DNA of 64,000 nt from Ornithodoros turicata (lineage: Eukaryota; Arthropoda; Arachnida; Ixodida; Argasidae): positions 85,788,160 through 85,852,159 of the forward strand of contig NC_088202.1 in NCBI RefSeq assembly GCF_037126465.1, given 5' to 3'. Under the pieces are notes generated by a model. The model worked only from the letters and a program-made list of their open reading frames with translations, had not been told where the DNA came from and ran no database searches. A program made the position numbers and the translations under genes. Positions 42,313 to 53,449 of the stretch are shown piece after piece (the first letter of the stretch is position 1; every line of letters begins with the position of its first letter).

Positions 42313-43490
42313 CAGGGTTCCGGGTTTTCGGAGTTTATTTTTGGCATATTCGGAGGATCGTTTTCGGAGCTGATCATGTTCCGAGGCTTCGGAGTTCTCC
42401 TTCTTTTATTTATCATATCTCTGTCAAATGGGTTTTGAAACCATTTGAGAAAAATAACGTTGTCAGCATTGATTCATATCTGCTAAACATGTACATCAAA
42501 ACGCTATGTTTTTGCGATCCCGCGTTACGAAGCTATTGCACTCCGAAGGTCGCACGGTGGGCGAGCTCCTCCGTCGCCCTCAGCTCGTCACCTCCTCGCC
42601 CGTTTCTGGAGTGACGTCTTGCCGTGGAGAAAGTTTTCCGTTTCCATGACGACGCAGGCGGTTGCAAAAGGAGCCGGCCTCCGCCGAACGGCCTTCGTTA
42701 TGGTGACCTTCGGGTACTTCGGGCAAGCGTGCACAGCTAAAACGTCACTTCCCCTCTGTCTGCCGACGCCTCTCAGCGCTGTTCGGCGCCACCGTCAGCG
42801 GTGGCTCGAAAATACCGCAGTGTTAAAAACCCAACAGTTAAAAAGCCGTTCAAATGATGAATGTGGGACTTCGCGTGTCGAATGTATGGACTACAACGTA
42901 TTAAATGGAACCATACATTTAGTGGGTCGCATATGGTTTCTCAAACCATTTAATATCCGAAGTTCGTAGAAAAAGCTACAGCTGTGAAACGACATGTTCA
43001 CAAAAGAAATGAGACGCTGCCTCGCAAAACGCTTACTGTCATGCTGCGGAACTTGCAGACAACGACATCTATGCCACGATTACCTAGTGACGAGAATACC
43101 TTGGAATCCTGGTGTTCCTCTACATAACAGTTAGGCACCTTTCGCTTGCGTCCGATCATGCTGTCCGTGTTGTAACATCAAGCTGCCCTTTCCATGGAGA
43201 CAATTTGTGTGCCATCTGTGTTTCCTTGTCTAACTTGAGGGGAAAGCACGATTCACATAAAAAGGAAGACCCCTGCTTTTGCTTCGTGAAAGACAGCTAC
43301 ACGGTAGATTTGGTCTAACAGGGCCACCCTTTCTTCTCAAAGGGTTTGGTAACCCGCAATGCGAGGTAATCTCGACACCAAAGGAAACGAATCAACCAGT
43401 CATCAAGACATGACTTTTCTTGTTCAGTTCTCAATCACTTAAACCCACAAATGCGGAGTTTTTCGGATAATTCCGAAGACCCGGAACCCT
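42313..43490. mobile_element. hAT-like non-autonomous element (candidate)
   Basis: The left end 'cagggttccgggttttcgga' is inverted at the right end ('cgaagacccggaaccct'). Several 'ttcggag' words sit at both ends. The length is about 1.18 kb with no transposase. The flanks share AGGC, not a clean 8-bp duplication. The class is inferred from the CAGGG-type end only. Confidence 0.5.
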
Positions 43491-43629
43491 AGGCCAACAT
43501 TAGTGCTACACGACATTTATGAGGCACCACAGTTTATTGCCAACAATTGCACGTCCACCACAAGTAAATATGTTAACAATGAACAAGTTAACAAGTTGTG
43601 TATGTGAAAAACTGCACTAAACGTTTTTA

Positions 43630-43840
43630 CACAACAACAACAACAACATATATATTGTGATGATGAAGGGGGGAGGTTTTCCACTCTAGGAGTGGAACGC
43701 TACCCAATAGCTAGGGGTCTAATATGAGTGGTGACAATGATCAGTGATGACGATGAGAGATGACGGGAATGATCGAAGTGGCGATGACGATGCTGGATGT
43801 GATCGTGGTGGTGGGAGTGTCCGAGGGCGCTGCTGGGGTC
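43630..43840 (-). mobile_element. 3' UTR and (TTG)n tail of LINE at 43841-44903
   Basis: The minus strand ends with 'gtggaaaacctccccccttc', 'atcatcacaatatata' and (TTG)n at 43630-43650. This is the architecture of the other alpha-type LINE tails. Confidence 0.7.
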
Positions 43841-44903
43841 ATAGTGAGTCCTTTAGGCCTGTCGCCTCAAAGAAGTCAACCACGTGACGTAAGGCCGCTC
43901 TGGAGTCGGCCGCGGTGTCCCAAGGGCCGAGGATGGTCAACAAGTTGAAGGGGCGGCAGCCAAGGGTGGCAAGCTGCGACTGCAGTGTACGCCTCTCGTT
44001 GACATAGGTCCGTCAGCGGAGGAGTATGTGCTCAACGGTGGCAAGTACGCCACACTCGTTGCACATAGGGCTAGCCTCACAGCCTAGCTGGTATCGATAG
44101 GACGGAGTGAAGGTCACATTCAGACGTAGCCTGTGGATGAGTGACTTCAGAGGACGAGGAAGCTTTGCAGGCAGTCGGTATGACAGCGTTGGGTCTACAT
44201 TCCCCAAAGAGGACATAGTTGGAATGTCGTGTTGCCACTGTAGGGTAGACCAGGAATCGGACAAATGCCTGAGGAGGGATCTTCTGTCTCCTCTCGAAAG
44301 TATAATGGGCATAGAAGGTCGTTGTTGGTGTGCAGCGGCAGCGGCAGCGTCGGCCTCGTGGTTCCCAGTTATTCCGCAATGCCCTGGAACCCACTGAAAG
44401 GCAACGTAGTGGGAGCGATCTTGTAGGGACTTCAGGGCGCACAGGATGTCTATCACCACTGAGGCAAGGGAACCGCGGATGCCCATGTTTTTAATGCACA
44501 GGAGAGCTGCTTTGGAGCCTGTGTAAATTACCCAGTGCTGCGGTTCACAGTCTTCCGCATATGTCAAAAATAACAAGAAAGCATAAAGTTTAGCGGATGT
44601 CGATGAGGTACGGTGAGATAGACGACACCCACGTGTAACAGACTGTGATGGGATGGCAAAGGCTGAAGATGAAGTGTCCCTGGTCGACGATCCATCCGTG
44701 TATACAGCGGTACTGTTGCGGTATTGAGCCTCGACGAAGTCACGGGTAAGTTGCCTAAGAATAAAATCAGGATAGTTCTTTTTGTTGTTCTTGAGACCGG
44801 GGATGGAGACAGTGACAGACTGCGATGGCAACGTCCATGGAGGCACTTTGGGTGCCGTCTGGTCGACTATGAATTTGGGGATATCAGGTCTGAAGCAATG
44901 CAA
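43841..44903 (-). pseudogene. LINE RNase H domain with mutated catalytic residues
   Basis: A 296-residue frame (44903-44013), then a TGA inside the zinc tail, then open to a stop near 43841 (FFEATGLKDSL). RNase H starts at VYTDGSS (first Asp kept). The Glu position reads TSAKLYAF (Lys), the third acidic position reads IYTGSKAAL (Gly), and the fourth is kept (GNHEADAA). Two of four catalytic residues are therefore gone. A CNECG...H zinc motif follows. RT is absent by 5' truncation. Confidence 0.85.
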
Positions 44904-46178
44904 AACTATAGAAAAGCAAGGCAGAATTTGACAGACGCAGCGACAGAGCTCAAGGGTTCAACCTGCGTATGTTCTTTTTCATTACTAAGATATGGTAAAG
45001 CAAATGTCGGTTCCCCATGAGCTCACACCAGAGGCAAACTGGTAGACCGCTCGGCAATAAAACGCCACACCAATCAACAAAGAGATGGTATGTAACAGGT
45101 CTTCGTTTTTGTCACGCTCGACATAGACAACACTGCAGTTGAAATGTATATAGCGTTGTCAATGCCAGTCCGTATATCCTCACGGCACCAGCAAGAGACT
45201 CATGGTCATCTTTAGCGATTCAAACGTGGGTCCAAGCATGGGAAATGGAACAACCTGTCTTGCCGTCGTTGCACGTGATCTTATCGACGCATGTACGCGG
45301 ACACCTAGAATATACCCTTCGCTGGATCCACCACCACTATGTACTGTGAGGAGAGGGCATGAGAAAAAGTGGATGGACAAACACGAGGAGGTGCCACTGT
45401 TCTATAGTGCCGAACCCCACGTCACACATCGAATTCCCAGTATGATGGATTCTCGCTCCACGACGGAGTGCTCTTTCTTGCCCCGCCGAGAAAGCTCGCA
45501 TCTGGCCGGGGTTCTAACGAAGCATCGTCGTCACTTCCTTACCTTGCAAGATCGAGCAACAGCGAGTGTTGAGCCGACTTGCAGAGTTGGCCAGATGCGA
45601 GCAACGACTTCCGCTTGGCTCTCGGGTGGAGCGCGATTGTTTTCGTGGTGGACTCGGATTTGGTGCCTCCGTGCTGGATTTTATGGCTCTGTGGTCGATT
45701 TGGTTGCTCTCCTCAGGCCGACCAGTCGAATTCGCTTTAGATAAAATGGATTCGCGCCTTTCCAGTCTCAACCACAAAAGAAAGTTTCAAAGGTTTTCTG
45801 GCAAGAGGTACTGTTGCACTCTAGCCCTGTAGGTTGTCGTTTTATTTACATTTCGTGTTGCAACGACTGGCAATACTTCCGCAAGGGACGTGCAACTCTC
45901 GAGAGGTAAAAGAAGAAATAAAGGGGAAAAAAACCCGTTTAGAACATCCGCGAGCAGACAAGGAGAGCACGTTCGTGAAAGGGGGAAAGGACAGCAGGTG
46001 GCGTATAGCCCCAGAGAGAGCCCATTTGAAAACGACACCAAGGGAGGATTATCGCAGATGAACCTCGGAGGAGCAACGAGGAAGGAAGGGCACTCACGAA
46101 AGGAAACTTCCTGTTGTACTATGTCGCCTCACAATTTAGAGCAAGGGACGCTACATTTTTTCATCAGTCAGCGATTGT
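44904..46178. other. No gene recognised
   Basis: A 180-residue frame at 45202-45744 has no recognisable motif. 'gctcgcatctggcc' at about 45495 recurs inverted near 45590, the only local structure noted. Confidence 0.4.
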
Positions 46179-46240
46179 TACTCAGAGCTAGAGTCACTAA
46201 ATAAGCTAAGCGTAGCTTATTTAGTGACACTACTCAGAGC
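46179..46240. repeat. Small hairpin between 10-bp direct repeats
   Basis: Arms 46193-46208 and 46213-46228 are perfect 16-bp inverted copies (GTCACTAAATAAGCTA) with a 4-nt loop. They lie between direct repeats TACTCAGAGC at 46179-46188 and 46231-46240. Confidence 0.85.
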
Positions 46241-46330
46241 GTAATATGACTAGAAATCTAGAAAAGAAACGCAGGATGAATAAAAGTTTCATAAATTAGC
46301 ATTTGTTTGAACGATAACCTCAACAAAATT

Positions 46331-46531
46331 TCAGTGCCTAGCTGCAGCAGATATAATAGAGCGTGTCCCAGTTATATCGATAGACAATGTAAATGTATGT
46401 CCTGTTCTGCTGGCTGCCTGTTGTCTAGTCGCATGCCCCGTCGACCTGCAGTCGAGAAGAAGGTGTTCGGTATATACACCCCATGTCGAACAATGCAGTT
46501 TGGTGTCTAATAATTTGGTGTCGATTAACAC
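46331..46531 (-). other. Possible LINE zinc-tail relic
   Basis: The frame contains LHCSTWGVYTEHLLLDCRSTG, reminiscent of the CxxC...HxxxxC tail of LINE ORF2, but the second Cys is missing. No neighbouring LINE sequence was seen, so this is tentative. Confidence 0.3.
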
Positions 46532-46559
46532 GTAATGTTAGTGTACCCACACTTGTGTG

Positions 46560-46680
46560 GCTCACTGCTGCTTGTGCCGCTGTGTAGGACAGCGGATAAT
46601 TTCGACCACGTGGAGCCCTTTAACGTGCGCCGGAATCTCCGACACACGTTGCAGTTCTGTTTCCTCTCTGCACGTCTGTA
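46560..46680 (-). mobile_element. Type A SINE fragment
   Basis: The minus strand shows 'cgtgtgtcggagattccggc', 'gcacgttaaagggctcc', 'acgtggtcgaaattatccgc', matching the body of the SINE at 12973-13222. The tRNA-like head is missing. Confidence 0.7.
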
Positions 46681-46989
46681 TCGACCTTAAAAATTGAGAT
46701 GACTATCACCGAAGTGCGGCCCTGCTAAAACTCAAGAGCAGCATTCCGGGACACCTCCTCTGAAACCCGGCTTGACATGATAGCAGAGGACTACGCAAGG
46801 AAGCAAAGTTTACAGGGTGGTGCGTGAGTACGTGAGGAGGAAGAGATTTGGGCAGGGAGAGGAGGACATATCTGCGGCGAACAATTCCCTTCTCGCGCCC
46901 CGACCTGATAACAACACCGATAACACGTCCGGGAGCTTTCGCATACGATAAAGAATAAGACGTGACGTATAACTGTGGGAACGAGCATA

Positions 46990-47640
46990 TGAGGCTTTCC
47001 AGATATCAGGTGATTGCCGAATGAAATTGGCAGGTTGGCGCCTGTGATAGCCTTCTGGACGACAAATTGACTAAATGCGAGTTCTAAGGGTGCAGCAAGG
47101 AAAACAGCTACGGTCGGTAGACGATACACAGACTATGTAATTTTATGATGATACCCTCAGTATCAAGTTAGTATCAAGAGTTATTACGAGCTAAAATAGA
47201 GGAAACTGACAATTTTGCGCCAGTGAGTGCCACTTGGGCGACGATTTGGCAACATGTCTGAAGTATATAGATGGGGCTGGTTGGTGTAAATCCACAAGCG
47301 ACCAAAGAACAAAACGAAATAACAACAGAGCGACTTGTGTGTGATCTTGTCTCCTGTTTGTTCTTTGGCCGCTTGAAAATGAACGATTTGACCAAAGGCT
47401 ATTTCGCGGGCTGTAGCATCGGAAACAGGTATGGGCCGCGGGCTCATAGCTATTAAACATCGATATACAGACTACGTAATTAAATGATGGCATATTCGAT
47501 ATCACGTTTATATCCAGAGTGATTACTAAATGAAATGGAAAATATGGACAACTTGGCGTCTGCAAGTGCTGTGGCGATGCGAGTGGTGGCGTCTGCGAGT
47601 GGCAATGATTTGATCAAACGCGGCTTCGTTGGACCAGGGA
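46990..47640. repeat. Degenerate long tandem repeat
   Basis: Two units about 340 bp apart share 'acagactacgtaatt', '(t)gatgat(ac)' and 'ggaaaatatggacaacttgg'-like words (about 47125 and 47465). A third partial unit with 'aaattggcaggttggcgcc' lies near 47020. An imperfect inverted repeat 'gaccaaagaacaaa'/'tttgttctttggc' lies at 47298-47370. Confidence 0.5.
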
Positions 47641-49384
47641 TTTTGGTGCAGAACTAAATACATTCAGAATCGAAGGCGTGTATATTCCCAAATACCAGCA
47701 GCCGATAGGGATACAGAAGGTCACCGACACACGAGGCGGTGAAGAAGTAGAGAACACTGAGAGAATTTTATTTTAGTGTATTTACAATACTGTTTACCCA
47801 TACTGGTACGTATAGTCGCAGGTGGATAGGTCACACGGCAATTTACAACAACACAAGAACAGACAATTACAACAGATGTTGCAGTTTCTAACTTAAAGTC
47901 CCATGTCAGATTTTGCTTTCCGAAGGTGGAAAATTTGATTGCCTGAAGTGTGGGAAAGGAAATGGAAATGAGAAAGGAATAGAAAAAAAAGCTCCTCCCC
48001 CCTCCCAATAATGAAGAATTCGGAATGAGACCAGGTTTTCAGGCATTATTTTTACCCTTGCTCGATGTAGTGCTGCTCCTGTCGTCGTTAGGAAGTACAT
48101 TCACATTCGAGCAGTTCTGTGCCTCATGAACCTCAACAAGTAGTTATAGCGATCTGGTCTGAACGTGCATTTTGATTAACTAGACTGTAAGTAATATGAT
48201 AATTAAGAAGTAATAGTGCAGACAAGTGCAGAGAATGGCACCATCTTAATTATTACACTTAGTTTACGGGCTTGCAGCATAGCAGCAGCCTCTCCGGATA
48301 TCATGCGCTACACGGAAACTACACGGAGCACACGGAGCACAGAGAGGCGCAGAGAAAAAAAAAGGAAAAAAATAGAGATGGAGTAGTTATGTACGAGGGT
48401 AATTGCGTGAAAATTTTTAATCATTACACTTTCTCTGATTTTTTTTTTTTTTCACGCTGAAAATGCAAGCAAAATCAACAACACAATGTGTAAACCGACA
48501 ATTTCAGTGCTCCTGAACGTTGGGATAATCGTTCGTGAAGAACTATGTACGAAGAACTTGAAACGCCTTTCAAATTTTCAGTGTCCCATTTGGAAAAGAA
48601 TCTCATTCGTTTTTGTTGGTGTGTCAAGTGAAGCTTTTCATTGATGAATTGTATATAGGGCGAATGCCTTAATAACTATACCGCTCAACTGTTTACGCTA
48701 AGGTACATAGCTATAATTGCGGTCCATTCCAGGGGTTCATTACCCCCTACTCCCCAGGGAGGTGTACACTCCCCCTGAATTTTTCCAACCCCCCCCCCCT
48801 GTAATTCATGAGATTTCCTGATACAACTTGGCCACCAATGCATATACCCATAGATATGTATTCATAAAGATATACCCCCTTATGGTTCCCTCCACTCGAA
48901 ATCACAGAGACGTCTTATCACGCCGGGTACCCCATCTTGGCTTCTGTGCGCATTGATGATAGTGCCAACCGCAACAACAATGACAAAGAAGAAATTGTCG
49001 TTGCTCTTCGGTGCTGATACGAGTTGCGCAACGGACTACAAGCTGATACGTGCCGTTTGAATTCAGCATGAGAGAGCCGCGACGATATGGCAAGGAAAAA
49101 AAAAGAAAACTTGCCAAGATACGGGGCACAACAGTGAACTTGCACGGCAAATCGCCGGCAGTCCGAACATTTACACGGCCGCAGACACCTACGAGCACTG
49201 GTGCTAAAGTCTGAGGAAAAGACATCATAGATGAAAATACATATCCGTTACGAAGCCGTTTGAATTTTACTGTTCATTGTAATCAACCAATTTTTCTCGA
49301 AGTGCGGCACGCATAGGGAAGTCCATGATTCGCTTACACGTCTATCCTGCAAAAAATGACCCACAGTCTCCTTCTGAAACATTG
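47641..49384. other. No gene recognised
   Basis: AT-rich with a poly-T run near 48440 and C-runs near 48790. No coding family is recognised. Confidence 0.45.
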
Positions 49385-49434
49385 CATCACTTGCCAACTT
49401 AAAAGAGATAGGGCGCAGACTAACTGGTGCATGA

Positions 49435-49604
49435 TGATGAAGGAACGAATAACCGAGAGACACGGGACACGAAGACAAGCACAAGAGTTCTCAGACACAG
49501 TAATGATTTAATAACACCGTTATGTTTTTAAATCATTACTGTGTCTGAGAACTCTTGTGCTTGTCTTCGTGTCCCGTGTCTCTCGGTTATTCGTTCCTTC
49601 ATCA
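49435..49604. repeat. Perfect 77-bp inverted repeat
   Basis: Arms 49435-49511 and 49528-49604 are identical inverted copies with a 16-nt spacer. The sequence CATCACTTGCCAACTTA occurs at 49385-49401 before the structure and again at 49600-49616, overlapping its end. No mismatch was found in the arms, so it is recent or actively homogenised. Confidence 0.93.
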
Positions 49605-49639
49605 CTTGCCAACTTATTTGAGAAAAGTAAAAAGTAACC

Positions 49640-50995
49640 TTTCTGCAACCTCGATGATGGCATCCAAGGAATACACCGAGTCACTGGTGTATTCTGCATA
49701 GCGAAGCCATTATCAACGACTTGTACTAGGCCCTTGTACTGGGATTTTAATAGTGGGGATCGCAAAATTTGGAAAAGGCGCCGGCAGAGCCCTTTAAAAC
49801 GGGCGCCAAAGGTATATTCGAGACTGCTTATGCTATTGCCCTTCCAACTGGGATTGTAATGGTGGCGACTGCAAAATCCGTAAAAGACCGCAGCAGAGCG
49901 CTTTAGAACGCGCGAAACCTCTTTAATCATGGTTTCAAACAGATATTATCAACAGCTTAGCATGCTCTTCTACTGGAATTGCAACAGACGCGATCACCAA
50001 ATTCGGAAAAGGCAGTAGCAGAGTTCTTTAGAACCTATGAAACCCCTTGTACCATGGTACCAAAGGCATATTCATGACGGCTCATGCTATGCCTTTCAAC
50101 CGGGATTGCGCAAGAGGGGGCCGCAAAATTCGGATACAGCGGCAGCAGGGTCTCTTAAAACGTGCGACATTCCCTGTATCATGAAGCGAAAGAAAGAAAG
50201 TTATCAGTGGCTTGTGCAATGCTGTTCTGCTGGAGTTATAACACAGCCCAAACAGCACAATGTACTGAAAGTCGAGTGCAATATAGGGGTGGACGGTATG
50301 TGTTTTATCAATGTTCTTTAGTTTCTCGAGCCTGTTCAAGGCCTTCCACCTACCCGTCCACCCCTATTGCACTCGACTTTCAGTACATTTTGCTGCTTGG
50401 GAGGCGACCGCAAATATCGGGAAAGGATGCGGCAGAGTCCTTCAAAACGGGCGAGACCCCTTGTATCATGCTGCCAATGACATGTCATCAATGGCTTGTG
50501 CTATGCCCTTCTACTGGGATTGTCACAGAGGCTACCGCAAAATACTGAAAATGCGGCAGCAGAGCCCTTTAAAACGGTCGATACCCCTTGTATCATAGTT
50601 CCAAAGTCATATACGTATTCGTAACGGCTTATGCTATTGCCATTCTACTGGAATTATAACGGACGCGTCCGCAAACTCCATAAAAGGCTGCAGCAGAGCC
50701 CTTAAAAACGGACAAAAACCCCTTTAATCATGGTGGCAGACATTTTACACACATATAAAGACGCGACGGCTTATGCTATGCCCCTTTCCAGTGATTGCAT
50801 CGGAAACCACCGCAAAATTTGGAAAAGGCGGCAGTAGGGCCCTTTACAATGACTCACATGACTTGTATCATGGTGCCAAAAATATACTATGAACGGCTTT
50901 TACTGGGATTGTAACAGAGGCTACCGCACCGTTCGGCAGAGGATCGAGCCCTTTAAAACGTGCGAAGCCCCTTTAATCGTGGTGCCAGGGCGTAC
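49640..50995. repeat. Tandem array A, ~120-140 bp unit, about 10 copies
   Basis: Recurrent order in each unit: 'cttctactgggattgtaac', 'ctaccgcaaaattcgg', 'ggcagcagagccctttaaaa', 'cccctttaatcatggtgcca', 'ttcatgacggcttatgctat'. Unit starts fall near 49735, 49850, 49970, 50095, 50215, 50385, 50503, 50643, 50785 and 50908. Units are diverged, so it is an old satellite-like array. It is interrupted by the inverted repeat at 50247-50401. Confidence 0.85.
50247..50401. repeat. 48-50 bp inverted repeat within array A
   Basis: Arms 50247-50296 and 50354-50401 match inverted with two substitutions and one 2-bp gap ('gtcgagtgcaat' core), spacer 57 nt. Array A sequence resumes right after the second arm. 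Confidence 0.85.
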
Positions 50996-51009
50996 CTGTT
51001 TCCCCTGTA

Positions 51010-52290
51010 CATGGAGAGGTCGCGTTTGAAGAAACTGCTTTCAAAACGACACCCATGAAGGCAAAAAAATAAATAAATAAATAAGAAAGAAAGAAAATCC
51101 TATCAAATTTGGGGCTTAATATGAGCACATATAAAAATAATATCAAAAATGTGTCAAGATGGTTTTACAGAATGTATACATGAAATTCAGATTTACGAGT
51201 TTGAGCCCTATACAATTTTCCGCTTTTGCACCCTGAGAGGTCGCGTTTTACAAAATCGCTTCCAAAAAATGGCACTCGAAATGGGCAAATGGCCAATTTC
51301 ATCAAGTTCGGGGCTTGATATAACAATAATATTAAAGATGTTCAAAGCTGATTTTCTCATGTGTATATTTGAAAGTAGGATCATGGGGTTTGAACTCCGT
51401 ACCTTCTTCCCCTGTTGTACCCTGAGAGGTCGAGTTTGACAAAATCGCTTGCAAAACTGCACTCGAAATGGCCAAATGGTCAATTTCATCAACTTCGGGA
51501 CTTAATATCATTTGATATAAAATGATATTAAAGATGTCCTAAGCTCATTTTGTAATATGCATATGTGAAAATAAGATCACGGGGTTTGAACCTCGTATCT
51601 TGTTCCTCTGATGCACCCTGGGAAGTCGCGTGTGACAAAATCGCTTCCAAAACGGCACTCGAAATGGCCAAATGGCCAATTTGATTAAGTTCGGCGCTTA
51701 ATATAATTTGATATAACAATGATATTAAAGATGTCCTAAGCTGATTACGTAATATGTATACGTGAAAGTAAGATCACGGGGTTTGAGTCTCGTACCTTGT
51801 TCCCTGTTGCACCCTGAAAGGTCGCGTTTGACAAAATCGCCTCCAAAACGGCACTCGAAATGACCAAATGGAGAATTTAATCAACCTTGAGGCTTAATAT
51901 CATTTGATATAAAAATAATCTTAAAGATGTCCTAAGCTGATTTTGTAGGATGTATATGTAAAAGTAAGAAAATGGGTTTGAACCCCGTACCTTGTTCCCC
52001 TGTTGCACCCTGAGATGCCCCGTTTAACAAAATCGCTTCCAAAATAGCCCTCGAATGGACAATTTGATCAAGTTCGGCGCTTAATATCATTTGATATAAT
52101 AATAATATTAAAGACGTCCTAAGCTGATTATGTAATATGTATATGTGAAAGTAAGATGACGGGATTTGAACCACGTATCTTGTTTCCCTATTGCACCGTG
52201 AAAGGTCGCGTTTGACGAAATCATTTCCAAAACGGCACTCGAAATGGACAATTTTATGAAGTTTAATATAAAAGCGATATAAAATATAGA
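51010..52290. repeat. Tandem array B, ~188-197 bp unit, about 6.5 copies
   Basis: Units carry 'caccctgagaggtcgcgttt', 'acaaaatcgcttccaaaacg', 'gcactcgaaatgg', 'gatattaaagatgtcctaag' and a conserved 'cggggtttgaaccccgtacc' block. The last block begins at about 51197, 51385, 51581, 51778, 51973 and 52161. On the minus strand it reads GGGGTTCAAACCCC, which fits an RNA polymerase III B box and a tRNA T-arm. No A box was recognised, so a tRNA origin is not established. Confidence 0.85.
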
Positions 52291-52794
52291 ACGGTATTGT
52301 ATATTACTCACTCAACGCAAAGTTGTCTATTCTGTTGGAGATCCGGAAAAAATGACCGTCCGCCTTTCGAACTCCTTCAGACCGGCCGTACAGTCTCAGC
52401 GCATGCGTATTACGATAATACTGGGACTGGGACGTCGAGCGCCTAGGAGGGATATCTTGTCTGTGTCGCAACTTAGAAGGCCCTGGGTGCATCAGGATTA
52501 GCACTCACACATCGTGCCGTGGTTGGTATATGGCTATAGGACGTACTGATTAAATATATAGGCGATGACATTTCGAGAATTTGGCGGTCATTGTCGAAAA
52601 ATCGTAGTGTAAACATGGGCCCTGTGCAAAAATCGACGGAATCCCCATAGGCGCAATGCATCAAAATTCGTTTGGCCAGGGTGCACTAGGTTTATATTCT
52701 GCTAGCGCCTTCATGTCTCCAGGGGTTCTTTGCATGGTGTTCTTCTGTATTAGACGATGACATCTTAAGATTTTTATTCTGTTTAGCTGTTAAT

Positions 52795-53042
52795 CACTCT
52801 AAAAACTGAACTTCACCGCATAGCACGCTGTGCGCCAACCATTGCCACGAATGATAGGATTATCGCATCTGATTCGAGGAGAGAGGGAGGCGTACGCCTT
52901 TTTGTGTCAATTTGGATATATGATAATTGACACAAAAAGGCGTACGCCTCCCTCTCTCCTCGAATCAGAAGTGATAACCCTATCATTCGTGGCAATGGTT
53001 GGCGCGCAACGTGCTATGCGGCGAAGTTCAGTTTTTAGAGTG
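52795..53042. mobile_element. Palindromic MITE, complete copy
   Basis: A 248-bp element, CACTCTAAAAACTGAACTTC at the left and its near-exact inverse at the right. Arms are inverted through 'gcgccaaccattgccacgaa' to 'ggcgtacgcc' and 'tgtgtcaatt'. The flanking dinucleotide is AT on both sides, not TA as at 6128. The high arm identity suggests a young insertion. Confidence 0.85.
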
Positions 53043-53206
53043 ATTGGCATAAATGCCGTCTCCCATTGAATTCACATCCTGTAAGGCCGCTTCCCGCATA
53101 ACGGCTGAGCATAGTGGCGGAGCGTGCCGGCGGGTGTGACCGCGAATTTTGGGATTGATTATGTCGTTAGATTGTGGTGGTATGAGCTCTTGCAGCGAGT
53201 AGTGAA

Positions 53207-53383
53207 GGAAAGAAGTAATTGAGATAGGGCCCTTTACACCTTTTATTGCAGAGCCATATTCCACCCACAAAAATACGAAAACGGTACGAGGGTCGTCCCA
53301 TGTACAAGTTTTCGTATTTTTGTGGGTGGAATATGGCTCTGCAATAAAAGGTGTAAAGGGCCCTATCTCAATTACTTCTTTCC
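53207..53383. repeat. Perfect 76-bp inverted repeat
   Basis: Arms 53207-53282 and 53308-53383 are identical inverted copies with a 25-nt spacer ('ggtacgagggtcgtcccatg'...). Immediately after, 53391-53449 repeats 53256-53315 in direct orientation with a few differences, spanning part of arm 1, the spacer and the start of arm 2. Confidence 0.93.
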
Positions 53384-53449
53384 ACCCACATATTCCACCC
53401 ACAAAAATACGAAAACGCTACGAGGGTCGTTCCATGTACAAGTTTTCGG

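Noticed and set aside
49640..52290. Repeat arrays considered as a CRISPR array
   Set aside because: Units are 120-197 bp and diverged along their whole length, with no alternation of short identical repeats and unique spacers, and the window is clearly eukaryotic.
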